Below, piece by piece: positions 30,923 to 41,905 of a DNA stretch of 64,000 nucleotides. This DNA is from Diplodia intermedia (Eukaryota > Ascomycota > Dothideomycetes > Botryosphaeriales > Botryosphaeriaceae). The stretch spans positions 1 to 64,000 of the forward strand of contig JAKEKT010000006.1 of assembly GCA_021495925.1 (NCBI GenBank), read 5' to 3'. A program made the position numbers and the translations under genes. Within the stretch, counting starts at the first letter, position 1. Every line of letters begins with the position of its first letter. Under the pieces are notes generated by a model, which was given only the letters and a program-made list of their open reading frames with translations, did not search any database and was not told the DNA's origin.

Positions 30923-33274
30923 CTACCCGAGTACAATAGTCTCGAAAACAGACTTCGCGCTCTGCCATGCCTCCAAGGGAATCGTTCCAAGCCCTGTCCT
31001 ATAAGCCACGCCATCAATACGTCTGATTAGCATGACATTTACACAGACAGTCGGGTACCTCCTCGGGCAAAACGGGCAGCGAGAAATATGGTGTCTAACC
31101 CCGTTAAGATTAGAGTTAACATCTTCCTCGTCTGGGAAATGACCAGATCCGCTGGGCCTGGATTGGTTAGGGTTGTAACCAGGATGCCGTCCGAAGATGG
31201 AAAGAGCAATTACTTCGGCGTACCCAGGCTCTTTCGGACCCACTCGTAAATATTCCATGTCAGAATGGCGGCCCTCTACATAACCCTTGTCAAAATCTAC
31301 GTTGTCAAAATGCAATGACAACAGATTTCCCCATTCATTGAAGCAGCTTCGGGTGTAATGGAAGCAAGCACATTTTGTGCGCACCAGAACCCGTCCTGGG
31401 CGGAGGCAAAGGGGGTATTGCCCGGGTAAACCCAGTTGCGAGAGATCCGATTTTGATGGTAACCCGTGGCTCTGGAGCCAGGAAGACACGTGAGATTCCC
31501 AAGTCAGCCCAGACCATGAACACCTGTCGCCCGACGTCCTGTCCGCATCTGGGTATGGTGGGCACTCCCCTTCAAAGAAGGCTGCCTTCCATGCTCGATA
31601 AAATAGGAATTGACTGTGTTTAGAGTCCGTATGGCTGTCAAGGCCGATCAATCGGATCACAGGTTCGCCGCTCGCCGTGGGAATGTTCATGGCCCAAGTA
31701 GCAACGGGCCACGAGAAGTGGGAGGCGAGGCGTAAGCAGTTGACCCCTCCACAGACGGATGTCCATGACCAACTGGGGAAGATGTCATGGTTGGTCGACT
31801 GGCGTGACTCGCTATATCCGTCCTGAGGAAGCCAATACAGAGCTTCGTTGAAAGATTGGAGCGGTAACCCATAGGCGTGCTCTTCGCCATAGTAGCTACG
31901 CAGCACCCCAGAAAATGCTCTAAGAATGTCCGCCTCATAGCTCAGGGTTCGCCTAGAGTAGGCTTCGAGCGAAGCATAGAAGTCGCTCGCTGCATCGAAA
32001 ATTCTGGTGGCATGCGGATTGGGAGGCTCTGCTAGGATTTGGCGAGATTCCTTGGTGCGCTCGTAGTAAACTCCGTCATCGGTGAAGAAGATGAGGTTTC
32101 GCGAAAGAATTGCTTCTTGATATGTCCAGCCTCTGTCAGTCCTTATGTCTTTGACGAACTCAGGTGGTACTTCGGTCAATTCCATGTCGTGTATGAAGAT
32201 GTGTGCTTGGCTGGGCGAACGTCCCTTTGTGGCTCCTGGCAAGCCGTATGAGACATCCTTCCCTGCTCCAGCCACAAACGTAACCAAAGCGCTCGCATAT
32301 ATGGAATCCATCCGGCTTATCAGATCATGCTTGCTCTTTGGGTCGTCCTGTACTATGCAGAATCGATCCACCCACAGATAGGGGATGCCGAGTTTGGACG
32401 CAGCGGTCATGGCATCGCGAACTGTCAGCGGAATATCCGCTTGCTTCAGACTTCCTGGCTGCTCAAGACTGCGGATATTTGCCAGGGTGGCTTGAAAGTC
32501 TCCTCGCTTCGAATCGCCCCAGACATAGCTCAGTGCCGCGTACGTACAGCTCCCGGTTTTTGACACGATGCAGCCACTGTCCACATCAATCACCCGGAAA
32601 TTTGGAGGAAGTCGTGGCCTGTCCGTGTTCTCGCTGAAGGGGTTCCTGGAGTGTGATAGCAATGTATCAGGCATGTATTCTTGCCTCCACCGGTGTAAAG
32701 TAGTCCAGTCAACTTCTGGGGACAGGTTTGAAACGTTGACTCCTGGAGACGGAATTGAAGGGCCTCTGTCGTGCTCGCGCATGTCACGAACTGAGAATCG
32801 GATTGATTGCTGTTCTCGATCGAGCACGCGGATAGCGGGTCCGGTGCTGTCAAACTCAAGGAAGATCGGTTTGCCTCGCTCGGGAGTCGTTTCTTGGCCG
32901 AATCGATCTCTCAGCGTCATATCATAAAAGAACCGGCAGAGCGGGCAAGCCCGCCGCGCGTGCAGTTCGTTAATGGTGCCGAACTGGATCTTCAGATCCT
33001 TCAGGTTTGCATATTTGCAGTCCAAAATCCCAGAGCCCCAGTCCGACAGACAGATCAGGAGGTGGCGGATGCGAAGGTGCTGACAGAAGGCACAGCAGCC
33101 AGAGGAGACGAAATCTTGCGAGCAATCCTTGCATGAGTTGTGGAATAGTCTCGAATGGAACCCAGAGCTTGCCGTCATCGGTTCGCTTGCCGCCACTGCT
33201 TTTCCGACGCCGAATTTGAGACAGTCGCAGAGAGAACAAGGAAGACCTTCGCATAACGACTCCGGCGGAGCCAT
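30923..33274 (-). CDS. HET-domain protein (first)
   Basis: Single exon, 784 residues from the ATG at 33274 (MAPPESLCEG); an in-frame ATG at 33403 would add 43 unconserved residues. The heterokaryon-incompatibility domain is complete: YAALSYVWGD, then WVDRFCIVQDD, MDSIYASALVTFVAGAG and RGWTYQEAILSRNLIFF. The N-terminal part has repeated Cys pairs (CSLCDC, CKDC, CCAFC) and CPLCRFF, which may bind metal and commonly precede HET domains. HET proteins trigger cell death on non-self recognition in filamentous fungi. Which partner this one senses is not visible, and no NACHT/STAND or lipase domain is fused to it. Confidence 0.92.
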   Translation of the reverse strand: MAPPESLCEGLPCSLCDCLKFGVGKAVAASEPMTASSGFHSRLFHNSCKDCSQDFVSSGCCAFCQHLRIRHLLICLSDWGSGILDCKYANLKDLKIQFGTINELHARRACPLCRFFYDMTLRDRFGQETTPERGKPIFLEFDSTGPAIRVLDREQQSIRFSVRDMREHDRGPSIPSPGVNVSNLSPEVDWTTLHRWRQEYMPDTLLSHSRNPFSENTDRPRLPPNFRVIDVDSGCIVSKTGSCTYAALSYVWGDSKRGDFQATLANIRSLEQPGSLKQADIPLTVRDAMTAASKLGIPYLWVDRFCIVQDDPKSKHDLISRMDSIYASALVTFVAGAGKDVSYGLPGATKGRSPSQAHIFIHDMELTEVPPEFVKDIRTDRGWTYQEAILSRNLIFFTDDGVYYERTKESRQILAEPPNPHATRIFDAASDFYASLEAYSRRTLSYEADILRAFSGVLRSYYGEEHAYGLPLQSFNEALYWLPQDGYSESRQSTNHDIFPSWSWTSVCGGVNCLRLASHFSWPVATWAMNIPTASGEPVIRLIGLDSHTDSKHSQFLFYRAWKAAFFEGECPPYPDADRTSGDRCSWSGLTWESHVSSWLQSHGLPSKSDLSQLGLPGQYPLCLRPGRVLVRTKCACFHYTRSCFNEWGNLLSLHFDNVDFDKGYVEGRHSDMEYLRVGPKEPGYAEVIALSIFGRHPGYNPNQSRPSGSGHFPDEEDVNSNLNGVRHHISRCPFCPRRYPTVCVNVMLIRRIDGVAYRTGLGTIPLEAWQSAKSVFETIVLG

Positions 33275-34178
33275 ACCGGAACAAGCGCCAAGTCGAGGAT
33301 TCCTGTGGTAAGATGGGGCGGTATGCTTGATCTTAACTACAGTCTGATTTCCGTAGCAGTATCGATTTGGGCGCTGGGTGCAGCGTGCCGCGGCCGAGGA
33401 CAACTGAGTGGAGGTCGAGTCGGTGGGATCGCGTGGGTTATTGTAAAGATGGTCTTGAAAATTTGCCTACCCAGCCACGTCAACATGCATAGCGTCCAAA
33501 ACAACGTAACACCGGCTCATCCGCCAAGTAGTACCAGTGATGGGCCAAGAACGCATCATTTGAGACCACAGCCCAGGACTCAAATGTCATCGCTCTATTT
33601 CCGAATGCTCCAGGCGAGAGCGATATGGAATAAGGCAGTCAAAAATGAGGGGGGAGTAAATCTTCGGCTAGCCAGCGCCTAGAAATTTGCCCCGCAACCC
33701 CGCAGCTGGATCCACTTTTGACTTTTCTATTTCAAACACTGTTGTTATCTCGCTGCGAGTATATCTCTACATGCACCTCTCTAGACGGCAACGTCTTGTT
33801 TTGTGTCCCAAGCACTGCATTGTAATAGCCGGAGCTGCAGCCGCTTAAGCAACACCCGGCGAGTCTACTGTCTACCTGACTGGTCCTACCACGCCTCTTC
33901 CAATATCGCAGGCACACAGTCACCAGCAAGCTGCTAAGTAATGATTTAAAATGCTTGTCAAAGCGTATGCCCCACCGTCAGCCCTAATATTCAGGCGCGG
34001 GAAGGATGAGCGGGGTCGACGAACCATGCCTTTTCGGGTAAGCCACGATGCACGCCACATGGAGAACGAAGAAAGCCGCAGCTGCGATACGGCCTGTCGG
34101 TTCTCTGATTGACGCGATACCAGCCTCGCGGTCCAGACGGACGCCGTGGCGCATGCTGACTCCCGCCGTCCCTGGAGA
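33275..34178. other. Divergent intergenic region
   Basis: Between the HET gene and the NmrA-like gene. Open frames on both strands are without motifs; no gene is called. Confidence 0.5.
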
Positions 34179-34184
34179 TATAAA
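34179..34184 (+). promoter_or_regulatory. TATA box of the NmrA-like gene
   Basis: TATAAA 76-81 bp upstream of the ATG at 34260, with a CT-rich leader between them. Confidence 0.55.
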
Positions 34185-34259
34185 CAGCGGAGCTGCACCC
34201 GCAAGATCAATACCCCCCGACCCACCTCACCTCCTGCAAGCTCCATCCACCAGCCAAGC

Positions 34260-35329
34260 ATGTCCAAACTCATCACCGTCTTCGGCGCCACCGGCAACCA
34301 AGGCGGCTCAGTCATCAAGGCGCTGCTGGCCGACGCCACCCTCTCCAAGGAATTCAAGATCCGCGGCATCACGCGCGATGCGTCCAAGCCCGCCGCGCAG
34401 GCCCTCGTGAGCAAAGGCGTCGAGATGACAGCCGTCCGTACCCATCGACCGCACGCACAACCCTCATACTGACTCGCATTGGCATGACAAAAGGCCGACC
34501 TGAGCTCCAAGCCGTCCGTGCAAGACGCGCTCGCGGGGTCGCACACCGTGTTCCTCGTGACGAACTACTGGGAGACGGCGGACGCGGCGGTCGAGCTGAC
34601 GCAGGGCAGGAACGTGGCCGAGGCGTGCAAGGCGCTCGGGGTGCAGCATCTGATCTTCTCCAGCCTGCTCAACGTGAGCGAGGCCAGCGGCGGGAGGCTG
34701 ACGCACGTCCCGCACTTCGACGGCAAGGCGGAGATACAGCGGTACATCAAGGCGAGCGGGGTGCCGTGCTCGTTCTACCTGCCGGGCTACTTCATGTCGA
34801 ACTACGCGTCGCAGCTGAAAGAGGGCGACGACGGCGTCGTGACGTTGGCGTACCCCGTGAGTGCGAAGGCGAGGTTCCCGCTGGTGGACATTGCAGAGGA
34901 CACGGGTATGTTTCCTTTCTCCTGCCTGCGCGCCGAGGAATGGGGGCTGGCTCCTTCGTGGCCGGCCAGGACCGAGCGTGGATACGTGCTGATGCTTGGA
35001 ATGCAGGGAAATTTGTCAAGGCGATCATCAAGAACAGGGACAAGCTGCTGGGCGGCCAGGTGTACGGTGCGGCGGACTACTACACTCCAGAGCAGATCTT
35101 GGCCGAGTACGAGGAGGTCACGGGTAAGAAGACGCGCTTCGTGCAGGTGTCCAACGAGAAGTACAAGGGATTCCTCCCCGAGAAGATTGCCGAAGAAATG
35201 CTGGAGAACCATCTTTTCATTGAGGATCCTGGCTACTATAACGGCGCCGACCTGAAAGACAGTCTTGGGTTGCTGGAGGAGAAGCCGGTGAGCTGGAAAG
35301 ATTTTGTGGTCAAGTCGTTCAAGAAGTAG
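34260..35329 (+). CDS. NmrA-like NAD(P)-binding protein
   Basis: Exons 34260-34433, 34494-34905 and 35007-35329 with 60- and 101-bp introns give 302 residues. The N-terminus MSKLITVFGATGNQGGSV is the GxxGxxG dinucleotide-binding motif of atypical short-chain dehydrogenases of the NmrA/HSCARG type. The next parts (ADLSSKPSV, VFLVTNYWE, HLIFSSLLNVSEASGG, HFDGKAEIQRYI, FYLPGYFMSNY) continue the family pattern in order. The usual catalytic YxxxK is not evident, as in NmrA-type redox sensors, so it may be a regulator rather than an enzyme. The first donor (GTCCGT) is weak but gives the only good join. It is cytosolic; partner unknown. Confidence 0.9.
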
Positions 35330-36034
35330 CGGTTGGAGTTCGACTGCCCTGTGGATGTGCGTTCGGGATTAGGGTCTATTCATATCTCATCTCAAGCTTC
35401 TGAATTGAGTCCATCGTTTCTTGAGACAGACTCGATGATCTCTAAGCTTACCGCCACAGCGGGAGAGCCAATATATTTTCTCACCCGCTATGCCACTTGA
35501 TATGGGTAGAGGCAGGTGGGCCAATTCTCGTGTCGCCAGCTTTGCTAGTGACGGTGAGGTCAAAATAAAGCCAGCGCCTTTTCCCGGTGTGACGCAAGGG
35601 GCAGTGAGCAGCACCCATTCCACTTACTGTCTCACCGACTCCGGATCATCACCTACAACTAATTCATGAACTCGACTTAGCATCCAATTCAAAGTGAGCA
35701 GTGCGCGCTCTTCTTCGCCCGTGAATCACCACCAAAGACCAGCCGACTGCCCAATCAGACGTACATGCGACAAGTGCAACAGCAGATAAGCCGGGTACGT
35801 TGGCGGTGGGACAGGAGCCAGCAGCTCGGATCAACTTGCGCGAGATAGGCGGGTCAGCACGCCATCGACGCCGCAACAGCCGGTCGGCACCGCACCGCGG
35901 CTGCATACCGGTAAGCCGGAAATTGCCATTGCGGTGTCTCTGGACGGTCTTACGAAAATTTGCCTATCGCCTCGCCGAGGGCCCTTTTTCTTCCCCTTTT
36001 GCTTGAATTCAAGTCCGTCAACGTGACTTCCGCC
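35330..36034. other. Intergenic region, no gene seen
   Basis: Region between the NmrA-like gene and the MFS transporter on the same strand. Nothing recognisable on either strand. Confidence 0.5.
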
Positions 36035-38232
36035 ATGCCAGGAAGCAGTTCGTCCTCTTCCTCGAGCCTGAGTTCGGATTCGAGCATGCAGAGGAAAACC
36101 GACACCATGGACGAGCGATCGCCGCTGCTTGCCCCGCCGCCGCCGGGAGTCGACGACGAGGCGGCACTTCCATCGCCGACCTCCCAACAGGAGAGAACGA
36201 CGTCGAAAAAGAAAATCATCAGCGTCCTGGCCGTGCTACTCATCGGTCCGTATCGCACTCTGCATCTCCACGCGCAACGAACTGACAGAGCAACCAGGGG
36301 TCCTTCTCTCCAACGCCGATGTATCAATCGTGCTGGCCACCCATGCGCTGATCGCCTCCGAGTTCGACGACCTTTCCAACTCGAGCTGGATCTTTGTGAG
36401 CTTCGGGCTGGCATCGACCGCCGCCCAGCCGCTGGTAGCAAAACGCTCTCGACGAGGCGAAGAAGCGCCCACCTGGCTGACACTTTCCAGGTTGGGAAGC
36501 TGTCGGACCTGTACGGCCGCAAGCCGGTGCTTCTGATTACCTATGCGTTGTTCACGGTTGGCTGGTAAGCAGAGCGCGCGCTGTTCGGGATCCCGACGGC
36601 TTGTACTGATTCGGATTCCTACAGCTTCATTATGTAAGTAGCTCTAGCGTCCGACAAGCGTGGGAGGAGGCGTCGAGTAACACCAATTCCAGCGGCATCG
36701 CGCCGTCATTGGGCATCGTGATCCTCGGCCGCGTACTGTCGGGCATCGGAAGCGCGGGCATGAGCGCGCTGGTCTCCATCATCATCACCGGTGTGTAACC
36801 CAGCTCTCTCCTTGTCTACATCCCCGGCTTACCTACCTGTTGTCTCCCAGACCTGGTGCCGCTCCGCGACGTAGCGTCCTGGCGCAGCTACGTCAACATC
36901 ATCTCCACGACGGGCAGAAGCCTGGGCGGGCCCGTGGGCGGCTGGTTCGCCGACACCATCGGCTGGCGATGGTGAGACTGCCCGCAACGCTGTATCACTC
37001 GACGCTCACCCACCCACCCACTCTCGCAGGACCTTCCTCGTGCAAGTCCCGCCGATGGTCGCCGCCATCGCGCTCGCATGGCTCCTCGTGCCGTCCCACA
37101 CGCAGGAAGGCGCCTCGGTCACCGACGACGACGACGCCTCCGCCGTCTCCGCACCTCCCGGCAACAAGCAGCAACAACCCAGCATCTTCTCACGGCTCGA
37201 CATAGCCGGCTCGGTCACGCTAACCCTAACGATCCTCCTCCTAATGTTCCCACTCGAGCTCGGCGGCCAAAAAATCCCATGGTCGCACCCGCTCATCCCC
37301 ATCCTCCTCATCAGCGCCGCGGCAACCCTCTCCCTCTTCATCCGCTTCGAGCGACGCGCGGGGCCCTCCTCCGTGCTGCCCCTCGCCATCTTCAAGTCGC
37401 GCGACGCCAGCATCGCGTTCGCGATCATGGCGATGCAGGTGGCGGCGCAGGGCGGCATGATGTTCACGGTGCCCCTCTACTTCCAGATCGCCGACGGCGC
37501 GGACGCGACGGCGGCGGGCGCGCACCTGTTCCCGGCGGTGCTGGGCAACGCCGCGAGCGGGCTGCTGAGCGGCGCCGCCATCGCGCGGACGGGGCGGTAC
37601 AAGGCGCTCGTGGTGCTGGGGACCGTGTGCACGGCGGCGTGCTACGGGCTGATGCTGCTGCGGTGGGACGGCGGGCGCACGGGCGTGTGGGAGAGCTTGT
37701 ATGTCGTGCCGGGGTAAGTGTGCTTCCCGCTGAGAGAGAGAGAGAGAGGGAGAGAGAGGGGCTGACGCTGACACGGTCTCCAGCGGCTTCGGCACCGCCA
37801 TGGCGGCGTCGGCGCTGTTCATCGCCATGACGGCGTCGGTGGCGCCCGCGCACGTGGCCATCGGCAGCTCGACCATGTACCTGGCGGGCGGCGTCGGCGC
37901 GCTGGTGGGCATGGCGGGGAGCGCGGCGGTGCTGCAGACCATCGTGCATCGCGGGCTGCGGGGCGTCGTGGGGCCCGACTTCCCCGACCGCGACGACTTC
38001 ATCCGCCGGTGCCTGGAGGACATTGGCTTCCTGCAGCGGCTGCGCGGGGCCGTCAAGGAGAGGATTGTCCACGTGTACGTGCTCGGGTTTCGGGGGGCGT
38101 ACGGTGAGTCAACGTTCCTGATGTCGACGCGGCTGGTCGACGACGACTGACGGTGGAACAGTCATGTCCCTCAGCTTGTCGCTTGTGGGGACCGTTTTGG
38201 GCCTTTTTATTAGGGAACGCCCGCTCTGTTGA
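36035..38232 (+). CDS. MFS multidrug-type transporter with a 9-nt microexon
   Basis: Nine exons (36035-36245, 36298-36434, 36491-36564, 36625-36633, 36693-36790, 36851-36971, 37030-37713, 37784-38103, 38162-38232) sum to 1725 nt, 574 residues. The N-terminal tail is Ser-rich and cytosolic; ASEFDDLSNSSWIFVSF and GKLSDLYGRKPVLL (MFS motif A after helix 2) follow. DLVPLRDVASWRSYVN and GRSLGGPVGGWFADTIGWRW (motif C) then show a drug-resistance/basic-amino-acid type transporter of about 14 helices. Exon 4 is only CTTCATTAT, flanked by good AG and GTAAGT sites; both sides are in frame. Intron 7 has a GA microsatellite. The last exon gives a helix and RERPLC. It is a plasma or vacuolar membrane exporter; substrate not predictable. 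Confidence 0.88.
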
Positions 38233-40041
38233 GCTGGCTTGTGGAACTCATTGGGTGCGAGGGGGTCCATCGGAAATTGTTTGTACATGGCATTGTGGCT
38301 GGATAGAATGGTACATGGGAAGCGAGATAGACTGACCTGTCTACTGTTATTCTTTCGGGTTGAATACACCGGCTGCTTTTGACGTCTCCCTCTTCTCCCT
38401 CTTCATCTTCGTCTCACTATAAGTACTACTTCGCGCCCCGCCTACGCCACCTTTAACAGCCTCGCCACTCTCGCCGTCGAGTTTTCTCCGGATGGGTGTG
38501 TCCGACCTGCACCGCGTGGGTCGTCACGACACTGCTCGCGAAACGCGAGCGTGGCGTTTCTGCTTGTGGAGACATCGACGGTGGGATTGATGCTGTGCGG
38601 GGTGTTCAAGGACGCCGGCTATGGTGCTGTCGTCGATGGCGGTGTTCCGGGATGCCGTGACGGGGGACGCAGTAGGCCGAGAGTCACGCGGCTGTCGCTT
38701 GCGGGGGGCTGGTGTGGTACAAGCTGGGGATGGGGAAAATCAAGGGTGGCTGTGTGCGGGTGAGGGATACGTGGGTGGGGCGCTGTGAGGAGCGTGGTGG
38801 GGAGGAGTTGGCGGTGTCGATGACGGCGGCGGCGTTTGCCATGTTCTTTTTTGGGCATATATGTGGCGTTTCGGTTCGAGTCCTGAGGGGTTCGAAAATA
38901 GTAGTTTTGTCGTCGAGGGGTGGAGTTTTCACGCGGAAGGTTGCCATGCTCATGCGACGAGATGCGGCTCGGGCGACGCCATGCCCCCGGAGACGATGCT
39001 GTTTGGTTTGAAGAGTTTATACGTGACAGGCTGCGGCACAAGCGGAGCCTGCCGAAGGCGGTTTCTGCCGGGACGTCGCGTGTACCACGTGTTTGTGCAT
39101 AATGCAGAGACCAATGGTGGCCTAAAACCCCATTGATCTTGCACGCCTGATGAAACTTTGTGGGTGGAGCAAGTTTCGGGGGGCCACGGGGACGGAGTAC
39201 GGATCAGATAGCTCGTTTGGGACCACCTACGGCAGCCTTCGGATCTAATCTCCGGCACCGGAAGCTTCTCTGAGCAAATTCGAGCGCCGTGGGCGGCCAT
39301 TGGATCATTGGTCGAGTGATACGAGGTGATGACGTTATGTCGAGGTTTATATCGGATGGGATCGGGACAGGCCAATCAACAGACCTCACCATGTAAGCCG
39401 GCTGTAGTAACGTTTTCTGCTTTTTACTTGCTTCAAGTATCCCCAGGCTTCCGTAAAATGCCGACGTGGAAGAGTCCCTCCATATTTCGTGTCAGCCGTG
39501 TTCAACTGAGGATGTGAATGGCTATCGGGAGACGAATGGAAATGACCAAATCTTTGGATCAGTAGAGATGATGCAGGATGGCAGAATCACAAGTAAGAGG
39601 CAGTCTACTGCATAACTGTGGATCAGAATCTCTCAACACAATAGTATGCTATGTCGTGTACATTGCACTCTCATCTGATGTTTCGCGTGATGAGACATTG
39701 ACACTCTTCTATTCGTGGAAAGTAATCCCCTCGGCAAGAAGCATGAACACCACGGTCCACACCTCGCCGGTGGGTGGACGCGATGGATTACTAAACCCCG
39801 CACCTCATACCGAGGACATCGCCGGCATAGACAATTACGGCAACATTTCACCGTGTTGACGTGCTTGCATTGGAGAGACGAATCTCGTGCAAGAAAAGAT
39901 TCAGATTGGATATGCGGTTGATGAAACGTCTCTGTAGACCTATTTACTCCCGTCCCCATCGTGCCCCGTTTTTGGTTGGTATCTCATTAATTATTAGAAA
40001 ATTCTTTCTCCGCCAAAGTGAGAAGAAGAAAAAACAGCCGT
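38233..40041. other. Gene-poor region, 1.8 kb
   Basis: No intact gene is seen. Plus-strand fragments at about 38430-38900 have protein-like stretches in changing frames (FLLVETSTVGLMLCGVFKDA, GGLVWYKLGMG), which may be the remains of a membrane-protein gene; I cannot assign a family. The rest is featureless. Confidence 0.45.
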
Positions 40042-41905
40042 TTAGATGACGTTGCCCTTGACCTGCTTCCTGTCGACATTGTAGTTCTTCCAGATGCCGA
40101 TGGCGGGGATGGCCAGGACGAGGATGGCGGTGGCGGCGATGCACTCGTACTTCTGGGCGTAGCCGTAGGCGTAGTTGATGGCGTCCCTGGTCTGCGAGCC
40201 GACGGGGTAGGTGAGCTGGGTGGTGCTGCCGCCGAGGTAGATGGTGGACCAGTTGGCCTGCTGGTCGGCGGGCAGGCGCTCGATCAGGGCCTTGGGGAAG
40301 GTGTGGGCGTAGATGGAGGCGCCGACGGCCTGGCCGATGGCGCCGCCGATGCTGGACATCATGCTGAGCATCGACAGCATCATGGGCACGCCGACGTGGT
40401 CCGCGGCCGACATGACGGCCATCTGGTTGCCGATGACCAGGATGCCGCCGGCGAAGGCGATGAAGATCTGGCACATGATGACGTACCCGATGTCGCCGTC
40501 CGACCCGCGGAAGTGCACCATCAGCCCCGCGCCGAGCATCATCAGCGGCAGCCCGAAGCACAGGCACGTGTACTTGAAGTGCTTGGTCCAGCGCACCCAC
40601 AGGCCGAAGATGGGCGAGATGAAGCACGAGCCGACGTTGTAGATCTGCGTCATGTAGCCCGTGTCCTTGATGTCGAGGTTGTAGACGACCTGCACGAAGT
40701 AGTAGTAGTACAGGTCCCACGAGTAGAAGCTGAAGTAGAGCACGGCCGACGTGACGCACGCGCCCAGCACGGTGCGCTCCTTGAGCAGCTCCCACGGCAC
40801 GAAGTGCTTCTTGGCGAAGAAGCGCTCCCACACGTAGAAGACGGGGAACAGCAGGAAGCCGATGACGACCATGGCGATGAACTTGGCGCTCGCGTACACG
40901 GCCAGGCTGTACGTCGTCAGGCTGAAGGGCAGCAGGAAGAGCACGAAGGCGGCGATGATGATCAGGCAGCCGACAATGTCAAACTCGTGGATGTAGTGCA
41001 CGGTCGACTGGAGCCAGGAGCGGCCGCTGGCCTCCTTCTTGTAGATGCCCAGCCGCTCGGCCTTCTTCTGGTACATCTTGAAGACGAAGACCAGCGGGAA
41101 GAAGACGAAGCACTGGATGATGCAGAAGGCGCCGTAGGCCCAGCGGAAGGACGTCATGGCCAGGAACGACTGGGCGGCGAGCGGGCCGGTGAAGGCGGTG
41201 CAGATGAAGGGGGTGGTGACGAAGCCGAAGGCGAAGGCGCGGTTCTTCAGCCCGGACGTGTCGGCGATGAAGATGTCGAGGATGATGTAGATGCAGTCGT
41301 AGCCGATCCAGTAGATGGTGTAGCCGGCGGCGTAGCCGTCGGGCCCGTTGCAGGCGGCGATGATGATCATGCCCAGCAGGTAGATGCAGGTGAAGACGAA
41401 CAGGCCCTCGGCACGGCCCCACACGTTGAGGATGCGGGCGGCGGGCAGGCGGAGGATGCCGCCGACGATGGAGGCCAGGATGTTGGCGGTGGAGATCTGG
41501 GGGGCGGCCGAGAAGCCCGAGTAGGCGTAGTAGTTGACATTGTTGGCGATGGACTGCTGGAAGGCCAGCATGAAGAAGCACACCCAGATCCTGGCGGGCG
41601 TTAGTTGGCACGGGGGGCAAGCGGCGAGACACTCACCAGGCGTAGATGCAGTAGACGGTCTTCTTGGACCACACGAGGGCGGCGGCCTCGACCTTCTGCA
41701 CGCCCTGGTCGACGTTCTTGGTGACCTCGTCGGGGTGCTTCTCGACCTCGCGCTCGTGGCGGGCCTCGAGGCTCAGCGTGTCGGACGTGTCGGACGGGTG
41801 GTCGACGGTGATGTCGGCCTTGGGCTCGGTCTGGTGGGCGGGCTGCACGGCGGCCTCGGCAACCACGGCATCCTTGCGGCCTCGGACGTTGTCGAGAATG
41901 CCCAT
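40042..41905 (-). CDS. Siderophore-iron transporter, MirB/ARN type (MFS)
   Basis: Exons 41905-41637 and 41590-40042 with a 46-bp intron (GTGAGT, CTAAC branch, CAG) give 605 residues. After a charged cytosolic tail of about 75 residues comes YAYSGFSAAPQISTANILAS, then GGILRLPAARILNVWGRAEG, AACNGPDGYAAGYTIYWIGYD and NRAFAFGFVTTPFICTAFTG, the hallmark series of fungal siderophore-iron H+ symporters. About 14 helices; IGAAIGQAVGASIYAHTFP and a cytosolic tail end it. It takes up ferric siderophores across the plasma membrane. No siderophore NRPS, ornithine oxygenase or acyltransferase lies nearby, so it may import foreign or unlinked native siderophores. GATA-type iron control is expected but not shown here. 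Confidence 0.93.

Noticed and set aside
40018..41604. Long plus-strand frame of 528 codons
   Set aside because: It is the antisense shadow of the siderophore transporter; the translation is a low-complexity Asp/Glu/Gly string.
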